Part shown: positions 52,501 through 60,310 of the stretch, one piece after another
How positions within the stretch are numbered: the first letter of the stretch is position 1
How the letters are laid out: every line of letters begins with the position of its first letter
Origin: Paenibacillus uliginis N3/975
GTDB lineage: Bacteria > Bacillota > Bacilli > Paenibacillales > Paenibacillaceae
Assembly: GCF_900177425.1 (NCBI RefSeq)
Contig: NZ_LT840184.1
Span: forward strand, 2,752,010 to 2,816,009
Direction of reading: 5' to 3'
Length of the DNA: 64,000 bases
Notes under the pieces: generated by a model
Database searches by the model: none
Told to the model about the DNA's origin: nothing
Seen by the model: the letters and a program-made list of their open reading frames with translations, nothing else
Program-made: the position numbers and the translations under genes

Positions 52501-53072
52501 GCTTGACGCTGACCTTCCGTTACATGGAGGACGGCACGTTCAACACCGTGGACGAGGAAGAATACGAGCTGGATTTGGCGTCCAGGATCGGGCTCGTACA
52601 CCCGTTGGAACTAGAGGCTTCCGTCATCGAGGCCTGGAAAACCCAGCTGGAGGATTATGAAATCGTTCAGCCGTTCGCTCAGCTGCAGCGGGAGACGCAC
52701 GCCATCCTGGAAGAAGAGCAGGATAAAGGCGAGTACGAACGGCTGCCGGACGCGGAACTATCCCCGACCGGGTTTCCGAAGGCGCTCGAAAAGTATGGCT
52801 GGATCAAAGGGCAGCCGATGGACGGCGGCTGGTACCACGAGTTCTACAAAAATTACGGCGACATGAAGGCCGAGCTGACATTCAGCGGAACGAGCATATC
52901 CTATTATGAGGGCCTTGAGGATATCACGCTGGAGTCGCTCATTTTCTTCAAGGCGGGCAAGGAGAGAGATTATTCCTATTATAGCGACCGCAAGCCGATC
53001 CCGCTCGGAAAGGTTCCCGGGCGAGTATTCAGCGAAACGGTTTATGACATTTTGAGAGCGGCGGGGCGTTGA
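49515..53072 (+). CDS. DUF4132 family protein (YehI/MolR-like)
   Basis: A 1185-residue soluble protein. Most of it is helical, HEAT-like repeat sequence. The C-terminal 250 residues contain the DUF4132 region: RLWTGEDWKRLFVDNVIMQKFAVGLIWGVYEDGG..., FRYMEDGTFNTVDEEEYEL and IGLVHPLEL. The family includes E. coli YehI (once called MolR), which has no proven biochemical role. GGAGG precedes the ATGs at 49515 and 49518. It is only 4 bp before the SWIM-domain gene. The gap to the VWA gene (81 bp) is the longest within the operon. Confidence 0.85.
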   Translation: MMITADRTIETLAEKFAQVCSDEYSLKTDRSEQIYDYIMGNTDTFPDMLGKKSHYTYLSTEALMKLGRKDEGDVFFRAGAILIHLESDYRNSWRESAFSLCLGDDAKAYGLAGKTKGNDRMGKVAARLENIRTYAGNSEIVDELKRSLTKMQRHLENQKTNHANNSNDMVEALLLFHAYSGLPGDAKHDAKVQSFNNELPELYRAVLARDASLVRRLLHTLFEPLVVGYAQTKDNRSWQELDQEWLEQKRKAIMANRYPDASTGGKDRVTPSVLQNTLMLACTSLLYLVNVAGGKEAFLDKQDDTGLALLEGLRELHEIYPLEVRHYLLSMDYRAKNTEELLSGLLPVDEPFRLIEQLCTDLYSHYVPWQALQASIAGDPERAKRAFDLSRSAYFRAFIHKVLDDHGVALPPEAGTVEDAVFAALRHPLEAGRHGLNAARYLSGETSLEDYWKDNVNRALFTHLNRNPKRIANLIKITFLPVESEAMRRFAVLLSRPETGTMEALSDLYSSYAFSGQQLLKAHGDDPEVNRDHLLSSLFQLNGMRDYSYRAVPHDEYAQIVEQNLEFAFSQYKSLPADTRLLALDIAFGEGKQLTLEQISSTLRLGLQDSSKKANALAAAKFNRTPDPELYIHVYRNEKKAGIKEMVLNAIRSLEQPQTVYQSLLTSEKSADWKTLIRILMDTAELGPMHAHAALAEQADAKKRSRIGWLSASELPDLTGADGEVLDERIKTYILLQSVDHSAAPNEGLNEVRTYATADSLARFAMELLQVWIQEGAPAKEKWAMYLSALFGDVQLVSIFMRQIKEWTENSRGAIAADAVKVLAYLKEPAALMAIDSIKRSVKNRQVKTAAEEALLLAAEQMGLTAEQLEDRLVSSLGFDEKGTQRLSYGERSFLIKVNTDLQLVVWNEEAGKAVKSLPAPGQKDDPDLASMAKAWFTQLKKDLKTMVNVQMQRLEESLSKQRLWTGEDWKRLFVDNVIMQKFAVGLIWGVYEDGGLTLTFRYMEDGTFNTVDEEEYELDLASRIGLVHPLELEASVIEAWKTQLEDYEIVQPFAQLQRETHAILEEEQDKGEYERLPDAELSPTGFPKALEKYGWIKGQPMDGGWYHEFYKNYGDMKAELTFSGTSISYYEGLEDITLESLIFFKAGKERDYSYYSDRKPIPLGKVPGRVFSETVYDILRAAGR

Positions 53073-53076
53073 GCGC

Positions 53077-54936
53077 GTGACAAACTTAGAAGCGAAATTC
53101 CGGCTGTTTGCGGAGAACTGCACCGAGGATTACCTGATCCGGTACGCCAACAAAGGGCTTTACAAGCGCTCCTTAAAAGACATCGATCAAGGCGTCAGCG
53201 TGCAATATGCGTGGAATGCCTCGTCCGTAAGCTGCCGGCTTAGCGAGGGCACGACTTGTACGCTGGAGGACCGGCTGGATCAATGGCAATGCTCGTGCCC
53301 GTCCGAGCGTATCTGCAAGCATGTGCTCATTGCGATCCTGTATTACCAGAAAGAACATGGCGGCGATGTGTCGGCAATAGGGACGGCGGCATCGGAGCCT
53401 GCCGAAGCAAGCGATCCATCCGTCCGGCCGGATGCTTCCGGCAACCAGCCGGACGGGACGGTGCTTGCGCAGAAGGCTGCGGATGCGGATGCTTCCTCCC
53501 AAGCGCAGACAACGGCATCCGTTGATGGCACGCCTGCACCGAAGTCTCACGTCTCATCCAGTCGGTTTCAGTGGCTGCTGTCCTCTGACCTGAAGCGGCT
53601 GATCAAGCCATACAGCGCCGCGGTCGTGGAGGAAGCGTTGTTCCGGCTCGGATACCCTGCCGAGATTGAGGTGATCCGGGACCCGCTGTTGCTCACGGTC
53701 CGGCTGGTCAGCCAGCAGGTGGAGGTTTCCTTTACGGAGGAGCCGGATCTCGGCAAGGCACTCTTCAAGCCGAAGCAGGCGGCAGGAACCTCGGCCAAGC
53801 TCGAAGCGCTGCTGCGCTACCGGAAGCTGCATGGGCTGGATGACGCCGAAGCGTTGGGCGAAAGGGCTTATGAGGCCAAGTTTTCGTTACAGACGGTCCG
53901 GGAATGCCGCGAAATACTGGCTGGCATGCTGCGGACGGGACTGGCCCGATTGCCGCAATCGTTCATGGCGCAGCTGGAGACGCTGGCGGTAGCTGCCCAC
54001 AGCGGCAACCTGCCGGACATTGAACGCAGCCTGCGCGGCATTCAGGGCGAGCTGCAGCTCTTCCTGAACCGGCATGTCCGCTTTTCCATGCCATCCCTGC
54101 TGGATCGGATTACCAAGCTGTATCTCGCGCTCCAGGTGCTGGAACAGCAGCGGGTATCGGCCATGCAGCAAAGCCAGCTCATCGGCAGCTTTCGAAGCAA
54201 GTACTTTACCGTCCCCGAGCTGCATCTGTACGGGCTCGGAGCGGACGCCTGGGAGACCCGATCGGGCTATCGGGGCATCACGTATTATTTTTACGGCCTG
54301 AATGACCAGGAAGTGTACACATACAGCGACGTGAGGGCAACGTATTACGATAACCAGCAATTCAGCTACACCGACCGTTATGCATCCAAAATTCCATGGC
54401 TGCCGGGCGTAAGCTTCCGGGAATGGGCAGGGGAGGAGCTCCGGTTCCGCAACGTTAAGGTGAACGAGGAGCGCCGTCTTTCCTCCGGAGAAGGAGCCAA
54501 GCTGGAGCTGCTTGGACGAAAACCCGTGGAAGAGGTACGTTTCGGGGAGCGGCTGATGCAGGACCCGGCTCAGATTACCCGGGAGGAGCACGCAACGGTC
54601 GACCTCTTTGCTGCACCGCGCGAACGGCTGGCACTGGTGCGAATCGCTCGGATCGCGGACCAGTCCTTCCACGCGCAAACCCAGGAGTTGCACGTCACTG
54701 TGGAGCACGAGTCAGGGGAAACCCTCGTCATGGTCTTTCCGTATGACAAGGATTGGGAGACAGCCATACATCGGCTGGAAAAAGGATACGGCTTGTCCAA
54801 ACTGGAGCATTTCACCGCATTCGTTCGCATTCAGGGCGGGCGCATGTTTCCAATCAGTTTCCTAAAAGAGGACAAAGTGATTAGCCTGAAGCTGGACGTC
54901 GGATTCGGCAGGAGGGGTGCATTTGCGAGAATATAG
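53077..54936 (+). CDS. SWIM zinc-finger protein (YehQ-like)
   Basis: A 619-residue protein with an N-terminal SWIM zinc finger, CSCPSERICKH (CxCx6CxH) near residues 70-80, within WQCSCPSERICKHVLIAILYY. An Ala/Ser/Asp-rich, probably disordered linker follows (about 95-160). The rest is a mixed domain with no recognised fold. It begins at a GTG four bases after the DUF4132 stop. SWIM domains bind DNA or protein. The same partner gene, yehQ, occurs in the E. coli cluster. Confidence 0.82.
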   Translation: MTNLEAKFRLFAENCTEDYLIRYANKGLYKRSLKDIDQGVSVQYAWNASSVSCRLSEGTTCTLEDRLDQWQCSCPSERICKHVLIAILYYQKEHGGDVSAIGTAASEPAEASDPSVRPDASGNQPDGTVLAQKAADADASSQAQTTASVDGTPAPKSHVSSSRFQWLLSSDLKRLIKPYSAAVVEEALFRLGYPAEIEVIRDPLLLTVRLVSQQVEVSFTEEPDLGKALFKPKQAAGTSAKLEALLRYRKLHGLDDAEALGERAYEAKFSLQTVRECREILAGMLRTGLARLPQSFMAQLETLAVAAHSGNLPDIERSLRGIQGELQLFLNRHVRFSMPSLLDRITKLYLALQVLEQQRVSAMQQSQLIGSFRSKYFTVPELHLYGLGADAWETRSGYRGITYYFYGLNDQEVYTYSDVRATYYDNQQFSYTDRYASKIPWLPGVSFREWAGEELRFRNVKVNEERRLSSGEGAKLELLGRKPVEEVRFGERLMQDPAQITREEHATVDLFAAPRERLALVRIARIADQSFHAQTQELHVTVEHESGETLVMVFPYDKDWETAIHRLEKGYGLSKLEHFTAFVRIQGGRMFPISFLKEDKVISLKLDVGFGRRGAFARI

Positions 54937-55201
54937 TTCTTTGCTGGAGCAGTTGGAAGCTTGGACGAGCGAATTGTTGCTGCGCGGCGTTGCCCAAATC
55001 GGTCTTAAAGACGTTGAACGGCTGCAGGAGCTGCTGGCAGGGGCGAAACGCTGGGACATGGCATTTTTGCAAGAGCTGATGGAACCATTGATCGATAATG
55101 GACGCAAAATGGCCTTGGGCGAAGGAGACGAAACGCTGCTGCTGTTTCAATACTGCCGTCTGGCTCAGTACGTGCAGGCCGGTTTGCAGGAACGGGTCTG
55201 A
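54923..55201 (+). CDS. Small helical protein at the end of the yeh-type operon
   Basis: A 92-residue all-helical protein (SLLEQLEAWTSELLLRGVAQIGLKDVERLQELL...). It overlaps the SWIM gene by 14 bp. A TTG at 54923 is preceded by GGAGGGG; a GTG at 54917 lies inside that site. No domain is recognised. The overlap and shared GC content mark it as part of the operon. It could be an accessory subunit. Confidence 0.7.
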   Translation: MREYSSLLEQLEAWTSELLLRGVAQIGLKDVERLQELLAGAKRWDMAFLQELMEPLIDNGRKMALGEGDETLLLFQYCRLAQYVQAGLQERV

Positions 55202-55597
55202 AATCAGGAGCCCTTCCCGTTGGCCCCTAGGGACACGGAACGGAGTGGCAGAAATCATTGGTTAGAGGGCAGGGAAGAAGCATTCCAATGAAACATTTGT
55301 CGCAAAATGTGCTGTTACTCCATCAATTTCTGGAGCGTTTCAATTAATTCTTGTTTCGAAATTTTGTAATTTTCTCCAATCCAATTCTTTAATATCTCGA
55401 TTAAGCCACTCATGTAAAAGTCGCACGCCTTATGAAGATAGATTCCAGTAGACTCAAGTCAGTTGCCACAAAAAAGTGGATTGGCTGGCTCCCGTCGATT
55501 TTCACTCTAACTTTATACTTTCTTTAGAAATCCCTGTTACGATGTCTCTGCAGATAAAGAGAAATCATAGTGGACTTCTAAGGAGGAGAATTTCAGC
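55202..55597. other. Intergenic region after the yeh-type operon
   Basis: The GC-rich composition ends near 55260. The region then holds the TetR remnant at 55315-55455 and an AT-rich stretch before the esterase gene, with TTTATACTTTC at about 55511 as a possible -10. No intact gene is seen. Confidence 0.4.
55315..55455 (-). pseudogene. TetR-family C-terminal fragment
   Basis: On the minus strand 46 codons end at a TAA (55315-55317) and read GIYLHKACDFYMSGLIEILKNWIGENYKISKQELIETLQKLME. This is the shape of the last helices of a TetR/AcrR ligand domain. An in-frame stop and loss of the DNA-binding part mark it as a remnant. Confidence 0.6.
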
Positions 55598-56959
55598 ATG
55601 CAAGCAGTACAACGATTAAAAGGATTGATAGCTCTGGGGCTGGCATTTACGCTTATTCTATCCCCAGTCAACGCATCAGCAGCAGTAGCACCACAAAAGA
55701 ACGCTGGAATGAAGGAGGATGTACGCAAGATTACATCACTAACGTCATCAGACTACAAGGATTTAGAGTTCTTGAAGCCGATTTTGAAGGATAAAACGGT
55801 CGTCAGCCTCGGCGAGAACTTCCACCGTGTTGCGGAATACAGCAGCATGAAGACGCGACTGATCAAATATTTGCACGAAGAGCTGGGATTTGACGTGATC
55901 GCATTTGAATCAGGACTTGGGGATGCCTTCATGACGGGCGAGAATGCCGGCTCATTGACCCCGAAAGAAATGATGCAGCGTTCGATTTTCCCGATCTGGC
56001 ATTCCAAGGAGACGCTGAATCTGTTCGAATACATAAAGAAGCAGCAGGGAACCAAAAACCCGCTCCATCTCGCAGGTTATGACATGCAATTCACTTCGGG
56101 ATACTTAACACAGTTTATTGCCGGTTGGATTTCCAAGGTGGATAAGGAGCAAGGACAACAGTATTTCAACTTCGAGATGCAAGCAATGACGGATTTGTAT
56201 AAAGTGCTTAACCAATATGGCATGGACGACGGCCATCCAGAGGCGAAGGAAGCGATTAAGAAGGTCAAGGAAGCGTACGAACCGAACTATAAGGCATTGA
56301 TCCAATTCATCCAAAAGCATAAGAAAGAACTCGCCGCAGCTTATCCAGCCAACCCGCATATGGTGGATATTGCGGTCAAGACGCTCGAAGATCGGATCAA
56401 GTTCATCGAGATGGGAATGTACGATACGAAGGAAAGCTATGAATTCCGCGACCGGATCATGGCCGACAACGTCGAGTGGTTAATGAAGGTGATGTATCCC
56501 GGCAAGAAAGTGATTTTATGGGCACATAATGATCATTTGGCTAAGAATACATCCAAGATTCAGACGAAAGAGCAAGGGAAATGGATCGGCAGCTTTACCA
56601 GCATGGGCGAACTGCTCAATAAGAAGCTGAAGGATAAAGCTTATGTGGTCGGACTATATATGAACAGCGGCAAAGCGAGCACCATTACGACACAGAAGAT
56701 CTTCGATATCAAGCCGATGCCGAAGGGAAGTCTGGAGGAGCTGATGATGCGCAGCGGCTATAAAATTGCCTTTGCCGATCTATCCAAGCACAAATCCCCG
56801 AACCAGAGCAACTCCTGGATGTTCAAGCCGATCTATGCAGCGGAAGATGGCATGACCTCCGAGATCATCGCGCCGATGTCGATGAAATTTGTTCCGAAAG
56901 AGCAGTACGACGGCATTATCGTCTTCGATAAAGTGAAGGAACCAACAACGAAATTCTAA
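55598..56959 (+). CDS. Secreted erythromycin-esterase-family protein
   Basis: A 453-residue protein with a signal peptide (about residues 1-29, ending NASAA). The mature part is of the erythromycin esterase (EreA/EreB-like) family: KTVVSLGENFHRVAEYSSMKTRLIKYLHEELGFDVIAFESG contains the conserved G-E-x-H/N and ExG motifs, and KKVILWAHNDHLAKN carries the late histidines. In true EreA-type enzymes the first motif is GExxHG/T; here it is GENFHR. Many family members have no macrolide activity, and export is unusual for a cytoplasmic resistance enzyme. GGAGGAG precedes the ATG. A strong terminator follows. Confidence 0.82.
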   Translation: MQAVQRLKGLIALGLAFTLILSPVNASAAVAPQKNAGMKEDVRKITSLTSSDYKDLEFLKPILKDKTVVSLGENFHRVAEYSSMKTRLIKYLHEELGFDVIAFESGLGDAFMTGENAGSLTPKEMMQRSIFPIWHSKETLNLFEYIKKQQGTKNPLHLAGYDMQFTSGYLTQFIAGWISKVDKEQGQQYFNFEMQAMTDLYKVLNQYGMDDGHPEAKEAIKKVKEAYEPNYKALIQFIQKHKKELAAAYPANPHMVDIAVKTLEDRIKFIEMGMYDTKESYEFRDRIMADNVEWLMKVMYPGKKVILWAHNDHLAKNTSKIQTKEQGKWIGSFTSMGELLNKKLKDKAYVVGLYMNSGKASTITTQKIFDIKPMPKGSLEELMMRSGYKIAFADLSKHKSPNQSNSWMFKPIYAAEDGMTSEIIAPMSMKFVPKEQYDGIIVFDKVKEPTTKF

Positions 56960-56995
56960 TCTTGTCCATTGGAGACTCGATAAATCTAAAATTTA

Positions 56996-57037
56996 TAACA
57001 AAAAGTGCCTGTAGTCCATATAGGCACTTTTTGTTAT
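56996..57037. terminator. Strong symmetrical terminator
   Basis: AACAAAAAGTGCCT and AGGCACTTTTTGTT form a 14-bp stem around an 11-nt loop. With A and T runs it can act on both strands. Confidence 0.8.
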
Positions 57038-57118
57038 AGGGAATAGGGGATGTTCTCAAGTTCTTGTCACTAACAACGAACGCCCAGCGGCTACCAGATT
57101 AGATTCGTTGCGCTCAAG

Positions 57119-57301
57119 TTATTCGATTAAGCGATCAAGGCCGGTAAACTGAGTCACTTGGTCGGGTACGAAGGAACGCATGAATTCTTCGTTCAACCCT
57201 ACTGAAACACCAGTAATAGTCGGTCGATCAAAGATTTGACCCATCCTTCCAACAGCAGGTCTGAACCCTCGAATTCCGGCTCCAGAATCTCCTTCTTTCC
57301 G
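57119..57301 (-). pseudogene. Unidentified coding remnant
   Basis: An open frame of 60 codons on the minus strand without a start reads ...GAGIRGFRPAVGRMGQIFDRPTITGVSVGL... and ends DRLIE at a TAA at 57119-57121. The composition is protein-like, but I cannot name the family. It is read as the tail of a decayed gene. Confidence 0.35.
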
Positions 57302-57309
57302 TTAGCCTA

Positions 57310-57480
57310 TGTAACAATTTGGAAAAAGTGTATGGAGGTGAACATTATGCCCCAGCGGACAATCAATTGTGGATTGAAACCTACCTAAGCGATAGGGCAA
57401 AGCCATCGGAGAATATGCTAGAAATATTTTGTGTTATAAAAATTACGGAGCTCTTTGTCATATAAATATAATAATTTCGC
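57310..57480 (+). other. Second remnant region before the cytolysin
   Basis: A plus-strand frame reads NNLEKVYGGEHYAPADNQLWIETYLSDR... and ends at a TAA near 57462. It looks like the end of a lost gene. In another frame a strong GGAGGTGA site serves a 13-codon peptide (57348-57389). Neither is a convincing gene. Confidence 0.3.
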
Positions 57481-57501
57481 ACTAAAATACCGATAAAATT
57501 A

Positions 57502-57523
57502 TTATAGTACTATAGTACTATAA
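57502..57523 (+). promoter_or_regulatory. Perfect 22-bp palindrome upstream of the cytolysin gene
   Basis: The palindrome is built from three TATAGTACTATA-like units (arms TTATAGTACTA and TAGTACTATAA) and lies 27 bp before the start codon. It overlaps possible -10 hexamers (TATAGT, TATAAT). It is a likely regulator-binding site. Confidence 0.55.
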
Positions 57524-57548
57524 TATACATAACAAGGGGTAGATTTGT

Positions 57549-59051
57549 ATGAGGAATTCAAAACATGTGAAGGGAGCAAAAGTACTCGTAAGTCTATTAA
57601 TGAGTTTACATATGTTCGCTTTTTCGAGTATTTCCTTCGCTGCAACAAACGAACCCAATGATATTGATACCGGGATCTCAGGCCTGACTTATAATCGCAA
57701 TGAAGTTTTGGCCGTAAAAGGGGATCAAATCAGTAGTTTTGTTCCCAAAGAAGGCATTCAGTCCAATGGGAAATTTATCGTGATCGAACGGGACAAAAAA
57801 TCACTCACAACGTCACCTGTAGATATTTCAATCATTGATTCAATCACAAATCGCACTTATCCAGGCGCAATACAGCTTGCAAATCAGGATTTTGCGGATA
57901 ATCAGCCTAACCTGGTTATGTCGGCAAGAAAACCGTTAGATATTAGCATTGATCTGCCTGGGTTGAAGAACGAAAATACAATTACTGTTCAAAATCCAAA
58001 TTACGGCAATGTTTCTAGTGCCGTTGATCAGCTCGTGTCGACTTGGGGTGAGAAGTACTCCGGTACGCATACGCTGCCTGCGAGATTGCAGTATGCAGAA
58101 TCTATGGTTTACAGCCAAAATCAAATTTCCAGCGCACTGAATGTGAACGCTCAAGTGCTTAACGGTACACTCGGAATCGACTTTAACGCGGTCGCAAACG
58201 GCGAGAAAAAAGTGATGGTGGCTGCGTATAAGCAAATCTTTTATACCGTAAGTGCAGCCCTTCCTAACAATCCATCAGACTTGTTTGATGACAGTGTGAC
58301 TTTTGCTGAGTTAGCCCGCAAAGGGGTAAGCAATGAGACTCCGCCACTCATGGTATCTAACGTAGCTTATGGCAGAACGATTTATGTAAAATTGGAGACG
58401 ACTTCCAAGAGCAATGACGTACAAACGGCATTTAAGTTATTGCTCAATAATCCTAGCGTACAAACGAGCGGACAGTACAAAGATATTTATGAAAACAGTT
58501 CGTTTACGGCTGTTGTATTGGGTGGCGACGCGCAAACACATAACCAGATCGTCTCGAAAGACTTCAATGTCATTCAAAGTGTAATCAAGGACAATGCACA
58601 ATTCAGCAGCAAAAACCCTGGTTACCCGATTTCATACACGAGTGTCTTCTTGAAAGACAATTCCATTGCTGCAGTTCACAACAATACAGAATACATCGAG
58701 ACGAAAACGACTGAATATACGAAGGGTAAAATAACCCTTGATCATAGTGGTGCATATGTAGCTCAGTTCGAAGTATCTTGGGATGAATTCACATTTGATG
58801 AAAATGGACAAGAGATCTTGACTCGTAAAGGTTGGGAAGGAAATTGGCGTGATAAAACAGCGCATTTCTCGACAGAGATTCCAATTCCGCCTAATGCCAA
58901 GAACATCAAAATTTTTGCAAGAGAATGTACAGGTCTTGCTTGGGAATGGTGGAGAAATATTATTGATGAAACGAATGTACCGTTAACCAGCAATATCAAA
59001 GTATCGATTTGGGGTACAACGTTATATCCGTATACCTCCATTACTTACTAG
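57549..59051 (+). CDS. alv: Cholesterol-dependent cytolysin, alveolysin-like
   Basis: A 500-residue secreted pore-forming toxin, the same length class as alveolysin (501). A signal peptide covers about residues 1-31 (ends SFAA). The protein shows the thiol-activated cytolysin signature: the undecapeptide ECTGLAWEWWR at residues 459-469 is complete, with its single cysteine, and the Thr-Leu cholesterol-recognition pair lies at about 491-492 (WGTTLYP). The region between about 180 and 320 contains the transmembrane hairpin segments. By memory, the sequence is very close to alveolysin of Paenibacillus alvei. AACAAGGGGTAG precedes the ATG. A perfect palindrome lies in the promoter. Confidence 0.95.
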   Translation: MRNSKHVKGAKVLVSLLMSLHMFAFSSISFAATNEPNDIDTGISGLTYNRNEVLAVKGDQISSFVPKEGIQSNGKFIVIERDKKSLTTSPVDISIIDSITNRTYPGAIQLANQDFADNQPNLVMSARKPLDISIDLPGLKNENTITVQNPNYGNVSSAVDQLVSTWGEKYSGTHTLPARLQYAESMVYSQNQISSALNVNAQVLNGTLGIDFNAVANGEKKVMVAAYKQIFYTVSAALPNNPSDLFDDSVTFAELARKGVSNETPPLMVSNVAYGRTIYVKLETTSKSNDVQTAFKLLLNNPSVQTSGQYKDIYENSSFTAVVLGGDAQTHNQIVSKDFNVIQSVIKDNAQFSSKNPGYPISYTSVFLKDNSIAAVHNNTEYIETKTTEYTKGKITLDHSGAYVAQFEVSWDEFTFDENGQEILTRKGWEGNWRDKTAHFSTEIPIPPNAKNIKIFARECTGLAWEWWRNIIDETNVPLTSNIKVSIWGTTLYPYTSITY

Positions 59052-59060
59052 TCATTACTG

Positions 59061-59092
59061 AAAATCTCCCCATTCATTTGGGGAGATTTTTT
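59061..59092 (+). terminator. Terminator after the cytolysin gene
   Basis: AAAATCTCCCC, loop ATTCATTT, GGGGAGATTTT followed by TT. Confidence 0.85.
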
Positions 59093-59093
59093 C

Positions 59094-59231
59094 ATGTGGA
59101 GCTATGGCGATACAATAATCCCATTCCGGCATTATCAGGGTGATATTTACTTATCCGGCACCAATGAAGCAGTGATCCCAAAGATGATTGAGGTTGTGAC
59201 TGAACTAGGGGCGGATGTGCTGAAAGGGTAA
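59094..59231 (+). pseudogene. Coding fragment after the cytolysin
   Basis: A 45-codon frame (MWSYGDTIIPFRHYQGDIYLSGTNEAVIPKMIEVVTELGAD...) ends at a TAA. It is preceded directly by the cytolysin terminator and has no ribosome site. The sequence is protein-like and looks like the end of a larger gene whose front was lost. Family not recognised. Confidence 0.45.
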
Positions 59232-59534
59232 TTGTTCAATACTTATATAAAGAAGGTTTCTCGGCTGCCGCTTTCCGAGCTCTGAAGCTTGTCGTATTAC
59301 GTTTACGAAACATGATAATTTAATGATATAGATTGATGAGCAGGCGCTTCGGTAGCTTTCTTATTCTATTAAGCTAACGGGCAGTTTAACGTCGAGATCG
59401 GTCAGGAGAAAAAAGAAAGCTCAGTCCGAGTGAGTTATTCAGATCACCCGAATCACTGCCAGTAATTATCGTAGAAGGCATTTTAGCAGTGGGATTTGAA
59501 CCACCTAGATTGTGCGACTGTGAGGCGTAACGTC
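59232..59534. other. Non-coding stretch after the cytolysin fragment
   Basis: No gene is supported. A short segment near 59491 (TGGGATTTGAACC) recalls a reversed tRNA T-arm, but no tRNA can be folded around it. Confidence 0.3.
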
Positions 59535-59558
59535 AAAAAACCCTCCGTTGAAGGAGGG
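59535..59558 (-). terminator. Terminator of the ymaF-like gene
   Basis: Read on the minus strand: CCCTCC, loop TTCAAC, GGAGGG, then TTTTTT. Confidence 0.8.
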
Positions 59559-59592
59559 AATTCAAGTCCAATATGTTGAAAATCCTTCAGCA

Positions 59593-59967
59593 TCATTTTT
59601 GTTTAATACTTTCAATGATGATGCTATGGCGGTGCTTACTTGACCCGCTAACCCGGATGGGTACGCTGGTGCGGCCTGATAGGATATGTCTGTGTCCATT
59701 TGCAATTCTCGAAACTTGACGGAACCGATGAAAGTGTCTGGCTCCCTGACCATTAATTGCATTTCCGGTGATCCCGGAATAGGAATGACGATGTCCGTTT
59801 GTGATTTGAGTAATACCATTGAATGAATGACGGTGAGTACCATTACCTGGAATAAGGCGATCCGTCAAATTGCGAAAACGATGCTGATGCCCTTGGGTCA
59901 CCGTCGTGCGACCGCTCATGCGATGTTGAAATCGAGCTGTTTGAGACTTTTTCGCAGTTTTACTCAA
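59593..59967 (-). CDS. YmaF family histidine-rich repeat protein
   Basis: A 124-residue protein with repeated units containing HQHRF, THRHSFNGIT, GHRHSYSGIT, HFHRFRQVS and GHRHIL, the signature of the YmaF family of Bacilli. The histidine pairs alternate with conserved glycine and hydrophobic positions, suggesting a small beta-repeat protein able to bind divalent metal. The start is a TTG (59965-59967) behind a perfect AAGGAGG. It is a single-gene unit with its own terminator. Role unknown; spore association has been suggested for such proteins but is not shown here. Confidence 0.85.
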   Translation of the reverse strand: MSKTAKKSQTARFQHRMSGRTTVTQGHQHRFRNLTDRLIPGNGTHRHSFNGITQITNGHRHSYSGITGNAINGQGARHFHRFRQVSRIANGHRHILSGRTSVPIRVSGSSKHRHSIIIESIKQK

Positions 59968-60270
59968 TGTAATTCCTCCTTTCCACTCTGTTACCAGTAA
60001 GATACGATCTTTATAAACATTATGGAACGGTATAGAACTAGTTCTTCAATAATTTCGACGGATGCGTACAATATTAGACCTAGCCGAATGATTTTTTAAA
60101 AAAAGGCTGTGCCTGAGAAGAGTTATGAAATTAAAGTACGAAAGACCTTTCAAGGCTGAACATAAAAATGAGGCTGGTGCAGCAACCAGAGTAGGATTAA
60201 TCTCCCATGAGTGCTTCCCAAAAGGGAGCGATGGAGAAAACTAAATCGTACCGAGGGAGCTTAATAAAAA
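59968..60270. other. Intergenic region between the YmaF and MFS genes
   Basis: No supported gene. It contains the promoter region of the YmaF-type gene at its left end and short hairpins near 60105 and 60175 of unclear meaning. Confidence 0.3.
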
Positions 60271-60296
60271 GAGCAGGCTATCGTAGCACCTGCTCA
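60264..60296 (-). terminator. Terminator of the MFS transporter gene
   Basis: On the minus strand GAGCAGG, an 11-nt loop, CCTGCTC and TTTTTATT, 15 bp after the transporter stop. Confidence 0.75.
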
Positions 60297-60310
60297 TTAA
60301 TGTGTGTCGT

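Noticed and set aside
59480..59530. Possible tRNA on the minus strand (reversed T-arm-like TGGGATTTGAACC)
   Set aside because: The T-stem does not pair properly and no anticodon arm, D-arm or acceptor stem can be built around it.
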